DNA of 45,400 nucleotides from Listeria valentina (GCF_011800755.1 NZ_JAATJW010000014.1:1-45400); one strand, 5' to 3'; positions 29,101 to 37,313 are shown, numbered from the stretch's first letter. Translations and numbers: made by a program. The notes: a model not told the origin generated them from the letters alone.

Positions 29101-29108
29101 CCCCCCCC
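29101..29108 (-). repeat. G8 homopolymer as the ribosome-binding site of the WxL gene
   Basis: On the minus strand eight G form the core of GAGGGGGGGG, 5 nt before the ATG at 29095. Such a tract can slip during replication and change the spacing or strength of the Shine-Dalgarno. Confidence 0.8.
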
Positions 29109-29112
29109 TCTA

Positions 29113-29143
29113 TTTTCACAGTCAACTACTATCACTGTGAAAA
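29113..29143. promoter_or_regulatory. Perfect inverted repeat in the WxL gene leader
   Basis: TTTTCACAGT (29113-29122) and ACTGTGAAAA (29134-29143), with an 11-nt spacer. It lies between the predicted transcription start (about 29147) and the ribosome-binding site. It could be an operator or an mRNA hairpin. Confidence 0.6.
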
Positions 29144-29153
29144 CTCTCAGATT

Positions 29154-29183
29154 ACTATACTTTCACTATTTTAACTCAAGCAA
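29154..29183 (-). promoter_or_regulatory. WxL gene promoter
   Basis: Minus strand: TTGCTT (29183-29178), 18-nt spacer, TATAGT (29159-29154). The rest of the 29126-29466 gap holds a palindrome and the prs terminator. Confidence 0.5.
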
Positions 29184-29364
29184 TTTTTAAATTAATGACA
29201 CTTTGTTTCGTTTTTATCACATTTTTATCATTTAGTGTGAATTAACGTTCACTTTTTGATGAAATTTATATTTAAACCTCTTTATTTTTAAAAAAGTAAA
29301 CTTATATTCAGTTGCTAACATTGTAGGCTCTCAGTAAAAGACTTCCTCTACAGCTGATTTAATC

Positions 29365-29380
29365 GCTATAAATTTATAGC
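29365..29380. repeat. Perfect 16-bp palindrome downstream of prs
   Basis: GCTATAAATTTATAGC is fully self-complementary. It lies 15 bp from the prs terminator, at the junction between conserved and variable sequence. Role unknown. Confidence 0.6.
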
Positions 29381-29383
29381 AAG

Positions 29384-29434
29384 ACAAAATAAAAGAGCCG
29401 CAAACAAAGCAATTAAAACTTTGTTTACAGCTCT
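29384..29434 (-). terminator. prs terminator
   Basis: Minus strand: AGAGCTGTAAACAAAG, loop, CTTTGTTTGCGGCTCT (16-bp stem with two G-U pairs), then TTTATTTT. Confidence 0.9.
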
Positions 29435-29466
29435 TCTCAACAGCCATCTTAAAAGATCGCCTTTAT

Positions 29467-30426
29467 TTATTCAAACAACGAACTCACCGATTCATTTTCA
29501 TGAACGCGGACGATCGCTTCGCCTAGTAACGGCGCAACCGAAAGTTGTTCCATTTTATCAATCCATTTATCTTCTGGCATTGCAATTGAGTTTGTTACAA
29601 CCAATTTCTCGATTGGAGAATTACTGATTCGTTCCATCGCCGGACCTGAAAGTACAGGATGCGTACAAGAAGCGAAAACGCGTGTTGCGCCGCTTTCTCG
29701 AAGCGCATTGGCCGCAAGTGTAATCGTCCCTGCTGTGTCGATGATGTCATCAATCAAGATACAAACTTTACCTTCTACGTTCCCAACAATGTTCATTACT
29801 TCCGCCACATTCGGACGTGGGCGACGTTTATCAATAATCGCAATCGGCGCTTTCAAACGATCTGCCATTTTGCGCGCACGCGTTACGCCACCATGGTCTG
29901 GTGAAACAACAACGATATCTTCACTCGATAGTCCAAGATTACTGAAATAATCGCTTAGTAAACGAACAGCATTCAAATGGTCAATCGGAATATCGAAGAA
30001 CCCTTGGATTTGTGGAGCATGCATATCAAGCGTGATCATTCTTGTCGCGCCAGCTGTTTCAATTAAATTAGCTACGAGTTTAGCTGTAATCGGTTCACGA
30101 CTTCTTGCTTTACGATCTTGACGTGCGTAACCATAATAAGGCATGACAATATTGATCGTTGCTGCCGAAGCTCGTTTTAATGCGTCGATCATGATGAGTA
30201 GCTCCATCAGATTTTGGTTGACAGGATAACTCGTTGATTGAACTACATAAACGTGACAGCCACGGATACTTTCCTCGATATTGATTTGAATTTCACCATC
30301 GCTGAAATGCGTAACACTTGATTTCCCTAGTTCGATCCCAACTTCTTTCGCAATTTCTTCCGCTAACGCACGATTCGAGTTTAGTGCAAAAATTTTCAAC
30401 TTTGGATCAAAATAATCGTTTGACAT
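29467..30426 (-). CDS. prs: Ribose-phosphate pyrophosphokinase (PRPP synthetase)
   Basis: Makes PRPP from ribose-5-phosphate and ATP for purine, pyrimidine, His and Trp synthesis. At 319 aa it has the class I motifs: [13 protein letters not shown] (ATP binding), [16 protein letters not shown], and the PRPP loop [11 protein letters not shown]. It forms the usual glmU-prs operon (73-nt gap). It is the left-hand landmark of the locus that carries LIPI-1 in pathogenic Listeria. PRPP is also the effector of the PurR encoded nearby. Confidence 0.97.
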   Translation of the reverse strand: MSNDYFDPKLKIFALNSNRALAEEIAKEVGIELGKSSVTHFSDGEIQINIEESIRGCHVYVVQSTSYPVNQNLMELLIMIDALKRASAATINIVMPYYGYARQDRKARSREPITAKLVANLIETAGATRMITLDMHAPQIQGFFDIPIDHLNAVRLLSDYFSNLGLSSEDIVVVSPDHGGVTRARKMADRLKAPIAIIDKRRPRPNVAEVMNIVGNVEGKVCILIDDIIDTAGTITLAANALRESGATRVFASCTHPVLSGPAMERISNSPIEKLVVTNSIAMPEDKWIDKMEQLSVAPLLGEAIVRVHENESVSSLFE

Positions 30427-30499
30427 AATCAGCCTCCACTAATTTATAAAATGATAAATGAATTTATTCTCTCGGCTAGAAACCGGGATTCCCTTTTCC

Positions 30500-31879
30500 T
30501 TACTTATCGTACTTTGCGCGAATTTTTTTCACATAGCCTGCTTTATTTACTTGACGCGCTCTTCCTATCGCAAGTGCGTCTTCTGGTACGTCTTCTGTAA
30601 TCGTAGAACCTGCCGCGATATACGTATTGTCAGCTATCTCAACTGGCGCAACGAGGTTCGAATTGCATCCCACAAATACATTGTCGCCAATTTTTGTCTT
30701 AAACTTGCTAAAACCATCATAGTTCACCGAGATCGTTCCACAGCCAACATTGACATTCTTGCCAACTTCAGCGTCGCCCATGTAAATGAAGTGAGGTAAT
30801 TTCGTACCTTCCCCGATTACTGCTTTTTTCGTCTCTACATAGTTCCCAATTTTCACGCCCGCTTTAATTTCCGAACCGGGACGAAGATGCGCAAATGGCC
30901 CGATTACAACATCGTCTTCCACTTTACTATCTTCAATTTCAGAATTACGCACGTGCACACGGTCGCCAATTTCGGCGCCATCAAAAACAGAGCCATTCGA
31001 AATCACACAGTCACATCCAATTTTCGTCTTCCCACGTAGCGTGACATTAGCTTCAACCACCGTATCCTGCCCAATTTCAACGTCTACATCAATATATGTG
31101 CTTGCTGGATCAACGAGCGTTACACCGTTTCTCATGTGCCGTTCATTGATTCTGTGACGCATCAAGCGCGCAGCTTCAGCAAGCGCCACACGATCATTCA
31201 CACCAAGCGATTCTTCAAAATTCGCCATCCGATAAGCGGCTACAACTTCATCTTCATCCTTTAGAATCTTAATAACATCCGGCAAGTAATACTCACCTTG
31301 TGCATTATCATTCGACACCTTCAAGAGCGCATTAAATAACGTGCGGTTATCAAAGCAATAAGTTCCTGTATTGATTTCCTGCACACGTTGCTCTTTTTCC
31401 GTTGCATCTTTTTGCTCAACAATTTTTTCAACGATGCCAAGATCATCACGAATAATCCGACCATAACCAGTTGGATTATCAAGCGTCGTTGTTAAAATTG
31501 TTGCTTTTGCACGTTTTTCGCTATGATACTTAACAAGCGCACCAATCGTTTCGCTTTCAATTAACGGCGTGTCGCCACAAACCACGATCGTCGTGCCCTC
31601 CAAATTTGCAAGAAGCTCCTCAGCTTGCAAAACAGCATGAGCCGTTCCTAGTTGTTCTTCTTGTTTGACGAATTCGCTTTTTCCTTCTAGATGCGTACGA
31701 ACGTCTTCTGCACCATGGCCTACAATTGTTACGATTTTATCTACATTTAAACGACTAATTTGATCCACTACATGTTCAACCATCGGCTTACCACATACTG
31801 GGTGCAAAACTTTATAAAGTTTCGATTTCATTCGTGTTCCTTGACCTGCCGCCAAAACAACAGCATACTGTTTTGTCAT
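30500..31879 (-). CDS. glmU: Bifunctional UDP-GlcNAc pyrophosphorylase / glucosamine-1-phosphate acetyltransferase
   Basis: Makes UDP-GlcNAc for peptidoglycan and teichoic acids. The 459-aa protein has the N-terminal uridylyltransferase motif [20 protein letters not shown]. The C-terminal left-handed beta helix has hexapeptide repeats (for example [10 protein letters not shown]) and the acetyl-CoA region ([18 protein letters not shown]). A ribosome-binding GGGGG run lies upstream. It has its own promoter (31919-31947) and is preceded by a short transcript with a terminator, described separately. prs follows. Confidence 0.97.
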   Translation of the reverse strand: MTKQYAVVLAAGQGTRMKSKLYKVLHPVCGKPMVEHVVDQISRLNVDKIVTIVGHGAEDVRTHLEGKSEFVKQEEQLGTAHAVLQAEELLANLEGTTIVVCGDTPLIESETIGALVKYHSEKRAKATILTTTLDNPTGYGRIIRDDLGIVEKIVEQKDATEKEQRVQEINTGTYCFDNRTLFNALLKVSNDNAQGEYYLPDVIKILKDEDEVVAAYRMANFEESLGVNDRVALAEAARLMRHRINERHMRNGVTLVDPASTYIDVDVEIGQDTVVEANVTLRGKTKIGCDCVISNGSVFDGAEIGDRVHVRNSEIEDSKVEDDVVIGPFAHLRPGSEIKAGVKIGNYVETKKAVIGEGTKLPHFIYMGDAEVGKNVNVGCGTISVNYDGFSKFKTKIGDNVFVGCNSNLVAPVEIADNTYIAAGSTITEDVPEDALAIGRARQVNKAGYVKKIRAKYDK

Positions 31880-31918
31880 CTTTCAGAACCCCCAATTATT
31901 ACTAATATACCACTATGA

Positions 31919-31947
31919 ATCATACCGTAAAATCACGTTTTTTTCAA
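31919..31947 (-). promoter_or_regulatory. glmU-prs promoter
   Basis: Minus strand: TTGAAA (31947-31942), 17-nt spacer, TATGAT (31924-31919), about 40 nt upstream of the start codon. Confidence 0.75.
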
Positions 31948-31975
31948 GAAACCCCAAGACGGCTCTTGTTCACGC

Positions 31976-32002
31976 AAAAAAGCCTTCCTATTCACGGAAA
32001 GC
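31976..32002 (-). terminator. Terminator or attenuator upstream of glmU
   Basis: Minus strand: GCTTTCC (32002-31996), loop, GGAAGGC (31988-31982), then six T. It lies 5 nt after the stop of the 36-codon ORF and about 100 nt before glmU. Two alternative pairings with upstream sequence exist: CTTTCC with GGAAAG at 32067-32062, and TTTTGCGT (31979-31972) with ACGCAAAA at 32058-32051. Confidence 0.75.
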
Positions 32003-32006
32003 ACAG

Positions 32007-32117
32007 TCAATTTGATTTTGTTCTTGTTCGCTGCTTTATAAAAATTGAAATTTTGCGTTCACTTTCCCAAAGAAGTATTTTATCCTTCAATTTCTTTTTC
32101 TGGAGCATTTGCAACAT
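32007..32117 (-). CDS. Small 36-codon ORF (possible leader peptide) between spoVG and glmU
   Basis: I do not recognise it. The ATG at 32117 has GTGAGG five nt upstream, about 20 nt from the predicted RNA start. The peptide is strongly basic (many Lys and Arg, one Trp at 17) with no signal peptide. It fills a transcript of about 160 nt that begins at an extended -10 promoter and ends in a terminator. It could be a leader peptide controlling read-through into glmU, a small protein, or an sRNA with a chance ORF. Coding status is uncertain. Confidence 0.4.
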   Translation of the reverse strand: MLQMLQKKKLKDKILLWESERKISIFIKQRTRTKSN

Positions 32118-32144
32118 CAGAACCTCACTTCAATAATTTCCTCC

Positions 32145-32153
32145 ATTATAACA
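32145..32153 (-). promoter_or_regulatory. Extended -10 promoter of the short transcript upstream of glmU
   Basis: Minus strand: TGTTATAAT, a perfect TG-N-TATAAT extended -10. The -35 position is a T-rich run. RNA would start near 32138. Confidence 0.6.
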
Positions 32154-32183
32154 TAGCCATCCAGCTAAAAAAAGAGCGAAACG

Positions 32184-32216
32184 AAAAAGGACTATCGTCA
32201 AAAAGGCGATAGTCCT
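32184..32216 (-). terminator. spoVG operon terminator
   Basis: Minus strand: AGGACTATCG, loop, CGATAGTCCT (perfect 10 bp), then T4; a further T-rich stretch follows. Confidence 0.9.
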
Positions 32217-32233
32217 AGTATTTAATCATCATT

Positions 32234-32539
32234 TTATTCAGCAGATTCTGGATCAGATTCCTCTGATGCCGCATTTGCTTCTTCTTCACCAACACGTTCG
32301 TATTCCGCAAGAACTACATCTTGAATTTTACCACGTGTATCTGAATTAATTGGATGTGCAATATCACGGAATTCCCCATCAACACCGCGTTTGCTTGGCA
32401 TTGCTACAAAAAGGCCATTGTTTCCATCGATAACACGAATATCGTGTACGACAAATTCCTCATCTAATGTGATTGAAGCAATTGCTCTCATTCTTCCGTC
32501 AGTTTCCACTCGACGAAGTCTAACATCTGTTACTTGCAT
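32234..32539 (-). CDS. spoVG2: SpoVG family RNA/DNA-binding regulator, second copy
   Basis: A 101-aa SpoVG protein ([53 protein letters not shown]) with an acidic tail. In Listeria SpoVG proteins bind RNA and affect virulence, motility and lysozyme resistance. It lies 127 nt after the first copy, with which it shares most of its sequence, and has its own ribosome-binding site (AAGGAG). The tandem pair is a known Listeria feature (lmo0196-0197). Confidence 0.94.
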   Translation of the reverse strand: MQVTDVRLRRVETDGRMRAIASITLDEEFVVHDIRVIDGNNGLFVAMPSKRGVDGEFRDIAHPINSDTRGKIQDVVLAEYERVGEEEANAASEESDPESAE

Positions 32540-32666
32540 TCTCTCGTCACTCCTTATCCCTAATGTCCTTAACCAAAGACGCGGTTTGCAATTTTTCTTT
32601 TGGCAACAGAATTTATCTCTCTCTGCTCCTCATCTCGCCGCATTTTCTTTAAGTAAAGGGGTTCTT

Positions 32667-32975
32667 TTATTCTGCCGCAGCTTCTTCTTCGCTTTCAGAA
32701 CCTCCATCAACTGCAACTGGTTCCTCTGCTACGTCATAAGCAGCAATAACTGCTTCCTGAATTTTCGCACGTGTATCCGAGTTAATTGGATGCGCAATGT
32801 CGCGGAATTCTCCATCAGGAGTCCGCTTGCTTGGCATCGCTACAAAAAGCCCATCATTTCCATCGATGACACGAATATCATGTACAACGAATTCTCCGTC
32901 AATTGTGATTGAAGAAATAGCTTTCATTCTTCCATCTGTCAATACTTTACGTAATCTCACATCTGTAATTTCCAT
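32667..32975 (-). CDS. spoVG1: SpoVG family RNA/DNA-binding regulator, first copy
   Basis: A 102-aa protein nearly identical to the second copy in the core (residues 1-80), with a different acidic C-terminus ([10 protein letters not shown]). I start at ATG 32975, giving [11 protein letters not shown] as in other SpoVG proteins; AAGGTGG lies upstream. The frame is open to 32987 from a GTG inside that ribosome-binding site. Transcribed from a strong promoter at 33104-33132. Confidence 0.94.
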   Translation of the reverse strand: MEITDVRLRKVLTDGRMKAISSITIDGEFVVHDIRVIDGNDGLFVAMPSKRTPDGEFRDIAHPINSDTRAKIQEAVIAAYDVAEEPVAVDGGSESEEEAAAE

Positions 32976-33103
32976 TTTCTTCACCACCTTAAGTCTAGTT
33001 GCTCAGCTTTTCAACCTAGCTGCTTGTGCAACAAAATTAGTCTTGATTTACAGAAAACAGAGATTCATACTTTCTCACCAGGCACCTCGTTTTCTATATT
33101 CAT

Positions 33104-33132
33104 ATGATAATAAAAAAAGATGAATTTGACAA
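33104..33132 (-). promoter_or_regulatory. spoVG operon promoter
   Basis: Minus strand: TTGTCA (33132-33127), 17-nt spacer, TATCAT (33109-33104). The leader to the start codon is about 125 nt. Confidence 0.7.
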
Positions 33133-33189
33133 CTTTGTGAACTCTAAGTTTTTTCAAGGCTTTCATGTGATAAAACTATTGACAAATAG

Positions 33190-33636
33190 TAATTGTTTTT
33201 TAATTGTTTTTAATTGTTCAACTAAACATCTGCTTTCTCTTTGTACCTTTTAAGCCAGTTATTTCAATAGCTGGGCTCACATAAGTCTTCATTCTCACCT
33301 TCAACCTTCAAAAGACAAATCACATACAAACTGTGCACAATAAAAAATTATTTTTTTGCAGCGTTGAAAAGAAGAATTTTACAAAATAGCATGCAAAATT
33401 TTTGCATATTTTTTCACAATCATCCGACTCCAAAACTCCAAAAGATTGATTTTAAGCCAATTATAGCCAATTCACACTTTGAAGGTAAGAATTAGAATGT
33501 GGAATTTGAGTTTTTATGTAACAAAATTGTTAAAATTGAATGACAAGACACTTGTATATAATATATATTACGTTTTTTAGAAAAAATCGCGTTTTATATG
33601 CTTGTATCGACTCTTTTTATTCGGCATTCACATAAT
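33190..33636. other. Long AT-rich intergenic region without genes
   Basis: About 450 nt between spoVG and the exporter, with no open frame of note. It contains a CCAG/CTGG hairpin near 33254-33275. On the plus strand there is a TATAAT at about 33555, with TTGAAT 15 nt before it, leading toward the 18-bp inverted repeat at 33637. A short plus-strand RNA ending there is conceivable but unsupported. Confidence 0.4.
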
Positions 33637-33678
33637 AACATGCTTTAAATAAAGTTCTCACTTTATTTAAAGCATGTT
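33637..33678. terminator. Perfect 18-bp inverted repeat after the ABC permease gene
   Basis: AACATGCTTTAAATAAAG (33637-33654), loop TTCTCA, CTTTATTTAAAGCATGTT (33661-33678). It is about 10 nt after the permease stop. The stem is AT-rich and has no clean T-run on either strand, so it is a probable but unusual terminator. Confidence 0.6.
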
Positions 33679-33687
33679 TATTAAAAC

Positions 33688-34788
33688 TTATTCTGATCGA
33701 AGCGCATCAATTGGACGAAGTTTAGATGCCTTATTCGCAGGTGCAATTCCAAAGATGATGCCGATGATCCCTCCGACAACACTGATAACAACCGATTCGA
33801 TTAAAAATTGTGTGAGGATATCGCGTTTTTTCGCACCAAGCGCTTTGCGGATACCAATTTCACGGGTTCGCTCACTCACAGAGACGAGCATGATGTTCAT
33901 GATGCCGATTCCGCCGACAATAAGGGAAATGGCCGCGATTGCTCCTAAAGCGGTTGTAAGGGTGCCACTGATCGTATTAAAGGCGCTTAGGATTTCTTGT
34001 TGATTGATGACTTGATACGGCTGTTCAATCCCAGTATCGGATGCTGACTTGGATTTGTCGTCAGTATCTTGATTGAATTTAATGGATAAGCGCGATTCTA
34101 AGGTGCTCACCACAAAATCAATATCTTCGGCTGTCTTAGCCTCTACGTAGATGGTGCGGACATTTGTATCCTTAAGCAAGCGCTGCGCTGCCATGATCGG
34201 GATGAAGACTTGATCGTCGCTTGAGCCCATCATGGATGCGCCTTTTTCTTTAAGAACTCCGACCACTTTATATGGGAGTCCGTTTAGGCGGATCGTTTTC
34301 CCAACCGGGTTAGCAAAACCAAAAAGGTCTTTAGCAACCGTCGGGCCAATCACCGCCACTTTTTGACCGTATTCAATATCAATCGGTAAAAGGAAGCGCC
34401 CGTTTTCTAGCTCAAGGCTTCTTGCTCCTTTGTACTGGTCATTTGTTCCGATGACTTTTAAGTTTTTCGACTGGTAATCATTGGTCGCTGTTGCTTGGCC
34501 TGAAAGTTCGGGTGACACGCTTTTCACACCGTCAATCGACTGATATTTCATCGCTTCGTCATAGCTGAATTTATCGTTTGGGTTGGTTGAATTATTCATA
34601 ACGGTCACAAGATTGGAACCTAAACTTCCCATTTGTTCGTTCACTTTTTGAGTTACACCGTTCCCTAAAGAAACAAGTAGGATGACGGAAGCTACTCCGA
34701 TGATGATTCCAAGCATGGTCAAGAAAGAACGCAATTTGCTTGAGCGAAGTTGTTTAAATGCCATTTTCATGCTTTGAAGTGCACTCAA
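33688..34788 (-). CDS. MacB-type ABC transporter permease (FtsX fold)
   Basis: A 366-aa permease with an N-terminal helix (FLTMLGIIIGVASVILLV), a large extracytoplasmic MacB_PCD domain and three C-terminal helices, with SERTREIGIRKALGA between them. This is the MacB/YknZ type, which exports peptides or drugs with mechanotransmission. It overlaps the ATPase gene by 4 nt and forms an adaptor-ATPase-permease operon. In Bacillus YknWXYZ defends against the SdpC toxin; a similar defence role is possible but not shown. Confidence 0.9.
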   Translation of the reverse strand: MSALQSMKMAFKQLRSSKLRSFLTMLGIIIGVASVILLVSLGNGVTQKVNEQMGSLGSNLVTVMNNSTNPNDKFSYDEAMKYQSIDGVKSVSPELSGQATATNDYQSKNLKVIGTNDQYKGARSLELENGRFLLPIDIEYGQKVAVIGPTVAKDLFGFANPVGKTIRLNGLPYKVVGVLKEKGASMMGSSDDQVFIPIMAAQRLLKDTNVRTIYVEAKTAEDIDFVVSTLESRLSIKFNQDTDDKSKSASDTGIEQPYQVINQQEILSAFNTISGTLTTALGAIAAISLIVGGIGIMNIMLVSVSERTREIGIRKALGAKKRDILTQFLIESVVISVVGGIIGIIFGIAPANKASKLRPIDALRSE

Positions 34789-35471
34789 TTTGCCACCTCC
34801 TCATGATAAAGCCGTCCGTCTTGGATGCGGATGCTACGCGTGCCATATTTCGCTAACTCAAGATCATGCGTGATCATCACGATGGTATTTCCGGCTTTGT
34901 TTAAGTCTTTCAGGATGCTCATCACTTCCTTGCCGGTTTTGGAGTCAAGCGCGCCAGTTGGTTCATCGGCTAATAAAATGGACGGGTTCGCGGATAGCGC
35001 GCGGGCGATCGCCACACGTTGCTGCTGCCCTCCTGATAATTGTGTAGGCAAATTATTTTTCTTATCTGAAAGGCCGACCTTTCTAAGGGAGTCAAGCACG
35101 ATTTTTTCTCGCTTCGATAAGCTGTAACCTCCATAAATGAGCGGCAATTCTACATTTTCAAGTGCCGATAGTTTCGTAAGCAAGTTAAATTGCTGGAAAA
35201 TAAAGCCGATTTTTTTATTACGGATCTCGGAAAGTTTATTATCATTTAGTTTGTAAACGTCCACGCCATCGAGATGATAACTGCCTTCATCTGGAACGTC
35301 TAGGCAGCCGATCATGTTCATCAAAGTAGATTTTCCCGATCCGGACGGTCCGACAATGGAGAGAAAATCACCTTCATTTACCGAAAGGGAAACATCATCA
35401 AGCGCTTTAAAGGTTTCATCACCTAAAGTATAGGTTTTCGTGATATTTTTCATTTCAATCAGCGGATTCAT
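34785..35471 (-). CDS. MacB-type ABC transporter ATP-binding protein
   Basis: A 228-aa ATPase with Walker A GPSGSGKST, signature LSGGQQQRVAIARAL, Walker B ILLADEPTGALD and the switch His in MITHDLELA. It is of the LolD/MacB group that pairs with FtsX-fold permeases. A ribosome-binding GGAGGGAT lies upstream. Partner genes are directly on both sides. Confidence 0.94.
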   Translation of the reverse strand: MNPLIEMKNITKTYTLGDETFKALDDVSLSVNEGDFLSIVGPSGSGKSTLMNMIGCLDVPDEGSYHLDGVDVYKLNDNKLSEIRNKKIGFIFQQFNLLTKLSALENVELPLIYGGYSLSKREKIVLDSLRKVGLSDKKNNLPTQLSGGQQQRVAIARALSANPSILLADEPTGALDSKTGKEVMSILKDLNKAGNTIVMITHDLELAKYGTRSIRIQDGRLYHEEVAN

Positions 35472-35500
35472 ACGTGATCCCTCCTTCCTTTTTTCAGTTA

Positions 35501-36187
35501 TTAAAATCCAGATGCTTGTGTGTTTGACTTGTTGGAAGGTAGGATAACTTTATCCCCTTTAGAAAGACCTTTTGTGATTTCAATATTATCTTCGTTATGC
35601 AAGCCAGTTTCAACGGTTTTCTTTTCTTTTTTCACTTTTCCGTTTTTATCTTTTTTCGGCAGCATCACATAATAACGGTTATCGTCATCTTTTTGAACGG
35701 CTTCAATTGGCAAGTAAATCGCATTCGCTTTTTCCTGCACGAGAATTGATGCATCTGCTGTCATCCCTGCTTTCAGTCCGTCTGTTTGGTCCAGTGAAAT
35801 AACCACTGGGAACGAAGACACGCCATTTTGTACTTGGCCTTGCTCTGCAATTTGTTTCACTTTCCCTTTGAACGTTTTGTCAGGAAGCGCCGTCACATTA
35901 ACGGTTACTTCTTGGTCCACTTTAACATTCGGGATATCAAGTTCATCCATTTGCACTTGAAGTTCTAGATCATCATAATTAGGAACTGCTTTATTCGCCG
36001 CTGCGATAACACCTGTTGCAGTTGCATCAATTTTCATTTCGCCTTGTTTCACTTTTGTTTCGACTCCATCACTTTTTGAACTATTTGTTGCAGCATCTTT
36101 ATTATCCTTATTTAAAAAGGTAATGATGACTCCTGCAACAACAACGATGACCACGATCGCGATCAACCATTTGACCCATTTTTTCAT
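35501..36187 (-). CDS. Short HlyD/MacA-like adaptor of the ABC exporter
   Basis: A 228-aa protein with one N-terminal membrane anchor (about 8-28) and an extracytoplasmic part. The recognisable part is the beta-barrel and membrane-proximal domain of membrane-fusion proteins (LQVQMDELDIPNVKVDQEVTVNV, FKGKVKQIAEQG, LKAGMTADASILVQ). Family members usually have about 370-400 aa. Here the lipoyl domain and coiled-coil hairpin that should sit between GVIAAANK and LELQVQ are missing, with no frameshift visible. It is the first gene of the exporter operon, 30 nt from the ATPase. Confidence 0.85.
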   Translation of the reverse strand: MKKWVKWLIAIVVIVVVAGVIITFLNKDNKDAATNSSKSDGVETKVKQGEMKIDATATGVIAAANKAVPNYDDLELQVQMDELDIPNVKVDQEVTVNVTALPDKTFKGKVKQIAEQGQVQNGVSSFPVVISLDQTDGLKAGMTADASILVQEKANAIYLPIEAVQKDDDNRYYVMLPKKDKNGKVKKEKKTVETGLHNEDNIEITKGLSKGDKVILPSNKSNTQASGF

Positions 36188-36279
36188 ACTATTTCCTCCT
36201 AATCCAATCTAGAATTACATAACCCATATTTTACCACAATTAGAAAGATTTGAACGTGCGGCGCTAGACTGAATTTCAT

Positions 36280-36311
36280 AAAAAAAGAAAGCTGCCGTGG
36301 CAGCTTTCTTT
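36280..36311 (-). terminator. purR terminator overlapping its stop codon
   Basis: Minus strand: AAAGAAAGCTGCC and GGCAGCTTTCTTT (13 bp), followed by further T residues. The 5' arm includes the last purR bases. Confidence 0.9.
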
Positions 36312-37131
36312 ATTCGGCTGAAAAGTAGTTGCCTTCAACCACTTCAATTTGTCGTTCTTTCACATTTACATTTTTGATTTTAACGAGCGAAACGTAGTCA
36401 TCAACAAGGCGTTCTTCCGCATATTCCGACTCGACTAAGACACCAATTCCGACAAGCGTCGCTTTAAATTCATCCAAAAGATTTTTCATTCCATTAATTG
36501 TCCCGCCCGCTTTCATGAAATCATCCACGATCACGACGCGTGAACCTTCCGGCAAGCTTCGTTTCGAAAGCTCCATTTTTTCAATCCGCTTGCTAGAACC
36601 GGAAACGTAATTAATGCTTACTGTCGAACCTTCTGTTACTTTGCTATCACGTCTCACGATCACAAACGGCACACTCAAATGTTCTGCCACTGCTTGCGCG
36701 ATCGGAATTCCTTTTGTGGCAACGGTCATAATCGCATCAATTGGTTTATCATTAAATTTCGTCGCTAAAATTTTGCCGATCGCTTTCAGTGTAACCGGCT
36801 CGCCAAGCAAATCAGATAAGTATAAATAGCCGCCAGGAAGCAAACGATCCGGCTCTGCAATTCGGTTGCAAAGCGTCTGGATAAAATCAAGCACATCTGC
36901 ATTATCAGCTTTTGAAATATAACGCACGCCGCCAGCTGCTCCTGGAACCGTTTCAAGCGTGCCAATGCCACGATCTTCGAATGTTTTCTTGATAATGACT
37001 AAATCCTCACTAATGGATGATTTAGCGGAACCGTATCGTCCTGCAAACATCGTAAGCGGAATTAGTTTTCGTGGATGTGCCAGCAAAAACTGCGTCATAT
37101 CAATTAACCGTTCACTGCGCCGAACTTTCAT
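36310..37131 (-). CDS. purR: Purine operon repressor PurR
   Basis: Represses purine synthesis and transport genes; PRPP releases it from DNA. The 273-aa protein has an N-terminal winged helix (about 1-75: RRSERLIDMTQFLLAHP) and a C-terminal phosphoribosyltransferase-like domain with the PRPP loop VVIVDDFMKAGGT. It follows ispE as in Bacillus but with its own promoter and terminator. No clear PurBox was seen upstream. Confidence 0.95.
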   Translation of the reverse strand: MKVRRSERLIDMTQFLLAHPRKLIPLTMFAGRYGSAKSSISEDLVIIKKTFEDRGIGTLETVPGAAGGVRYISKADNADVLDFIQTLCNRIAEPDRLLPGGYLYLSDLLGEPVTLKAIGKILATKFNDKPIDAIMTVATKGIPIAQAVAEHLSVPFVIVRRDSKVTEGSTVSINYVSGSSKRIEKMELSKRSLPEGSRVVIVDDFMKAGGTINGMKNLLDEFKATLVGIGVLVESEYAEERLVDDYVSLVKIKNVNVKERQIEVVEGNYFSAE

Positions 37132-37198
37132 TGTCTCTCTCCCTCTTCAAAATCCGCATAATTTTTAAAAAATTATATGTTTTGTCCGTATTTTCTTC

Positions 37199-37227
37199 AT
37201 TATAAAACGACTTTGTAGAATTGACAA
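37199..37227 (-). promoter_or_regulatory. purR promoter
   Basis: Minus strand: TTGTCA (37227-37222), 17-nt spacer, TATAAT (37204-37199). Confidence 0.8.
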
Positions 37228-37281
37228 CTACCAAGAAGTATTTTCAAGGATTTTCATACTTTTTTTATTGATTTATTACAT

Positions 37282-37313
37282 AAAAAAAGCGCCACACCAA
37301 ATGGCATCGCGCT
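37282..37313 (-). terminator. ispE terminator overlapping its stop codon
   Basis: Minus strand: AGCGC, CCA, loop, TGG, GCGCT with an internal mismatch, then seven T. The ispE stop codon abuts the stem. Confidence 0.75.

Noticed and set aside
16903-29466. att sites or long direct repeats flanking the variable region
   Set aside because: I found no matching direct repeats at the prs and ldh ends by eye, and there is no integrase gene.
31915-32136. 73-codon open frame on the plus strand opposite the glmU leader
   Set aside because: No ribosome-binding site, odd composition, and it lies antisense to a better supported promoter-ORF-terminator unit.
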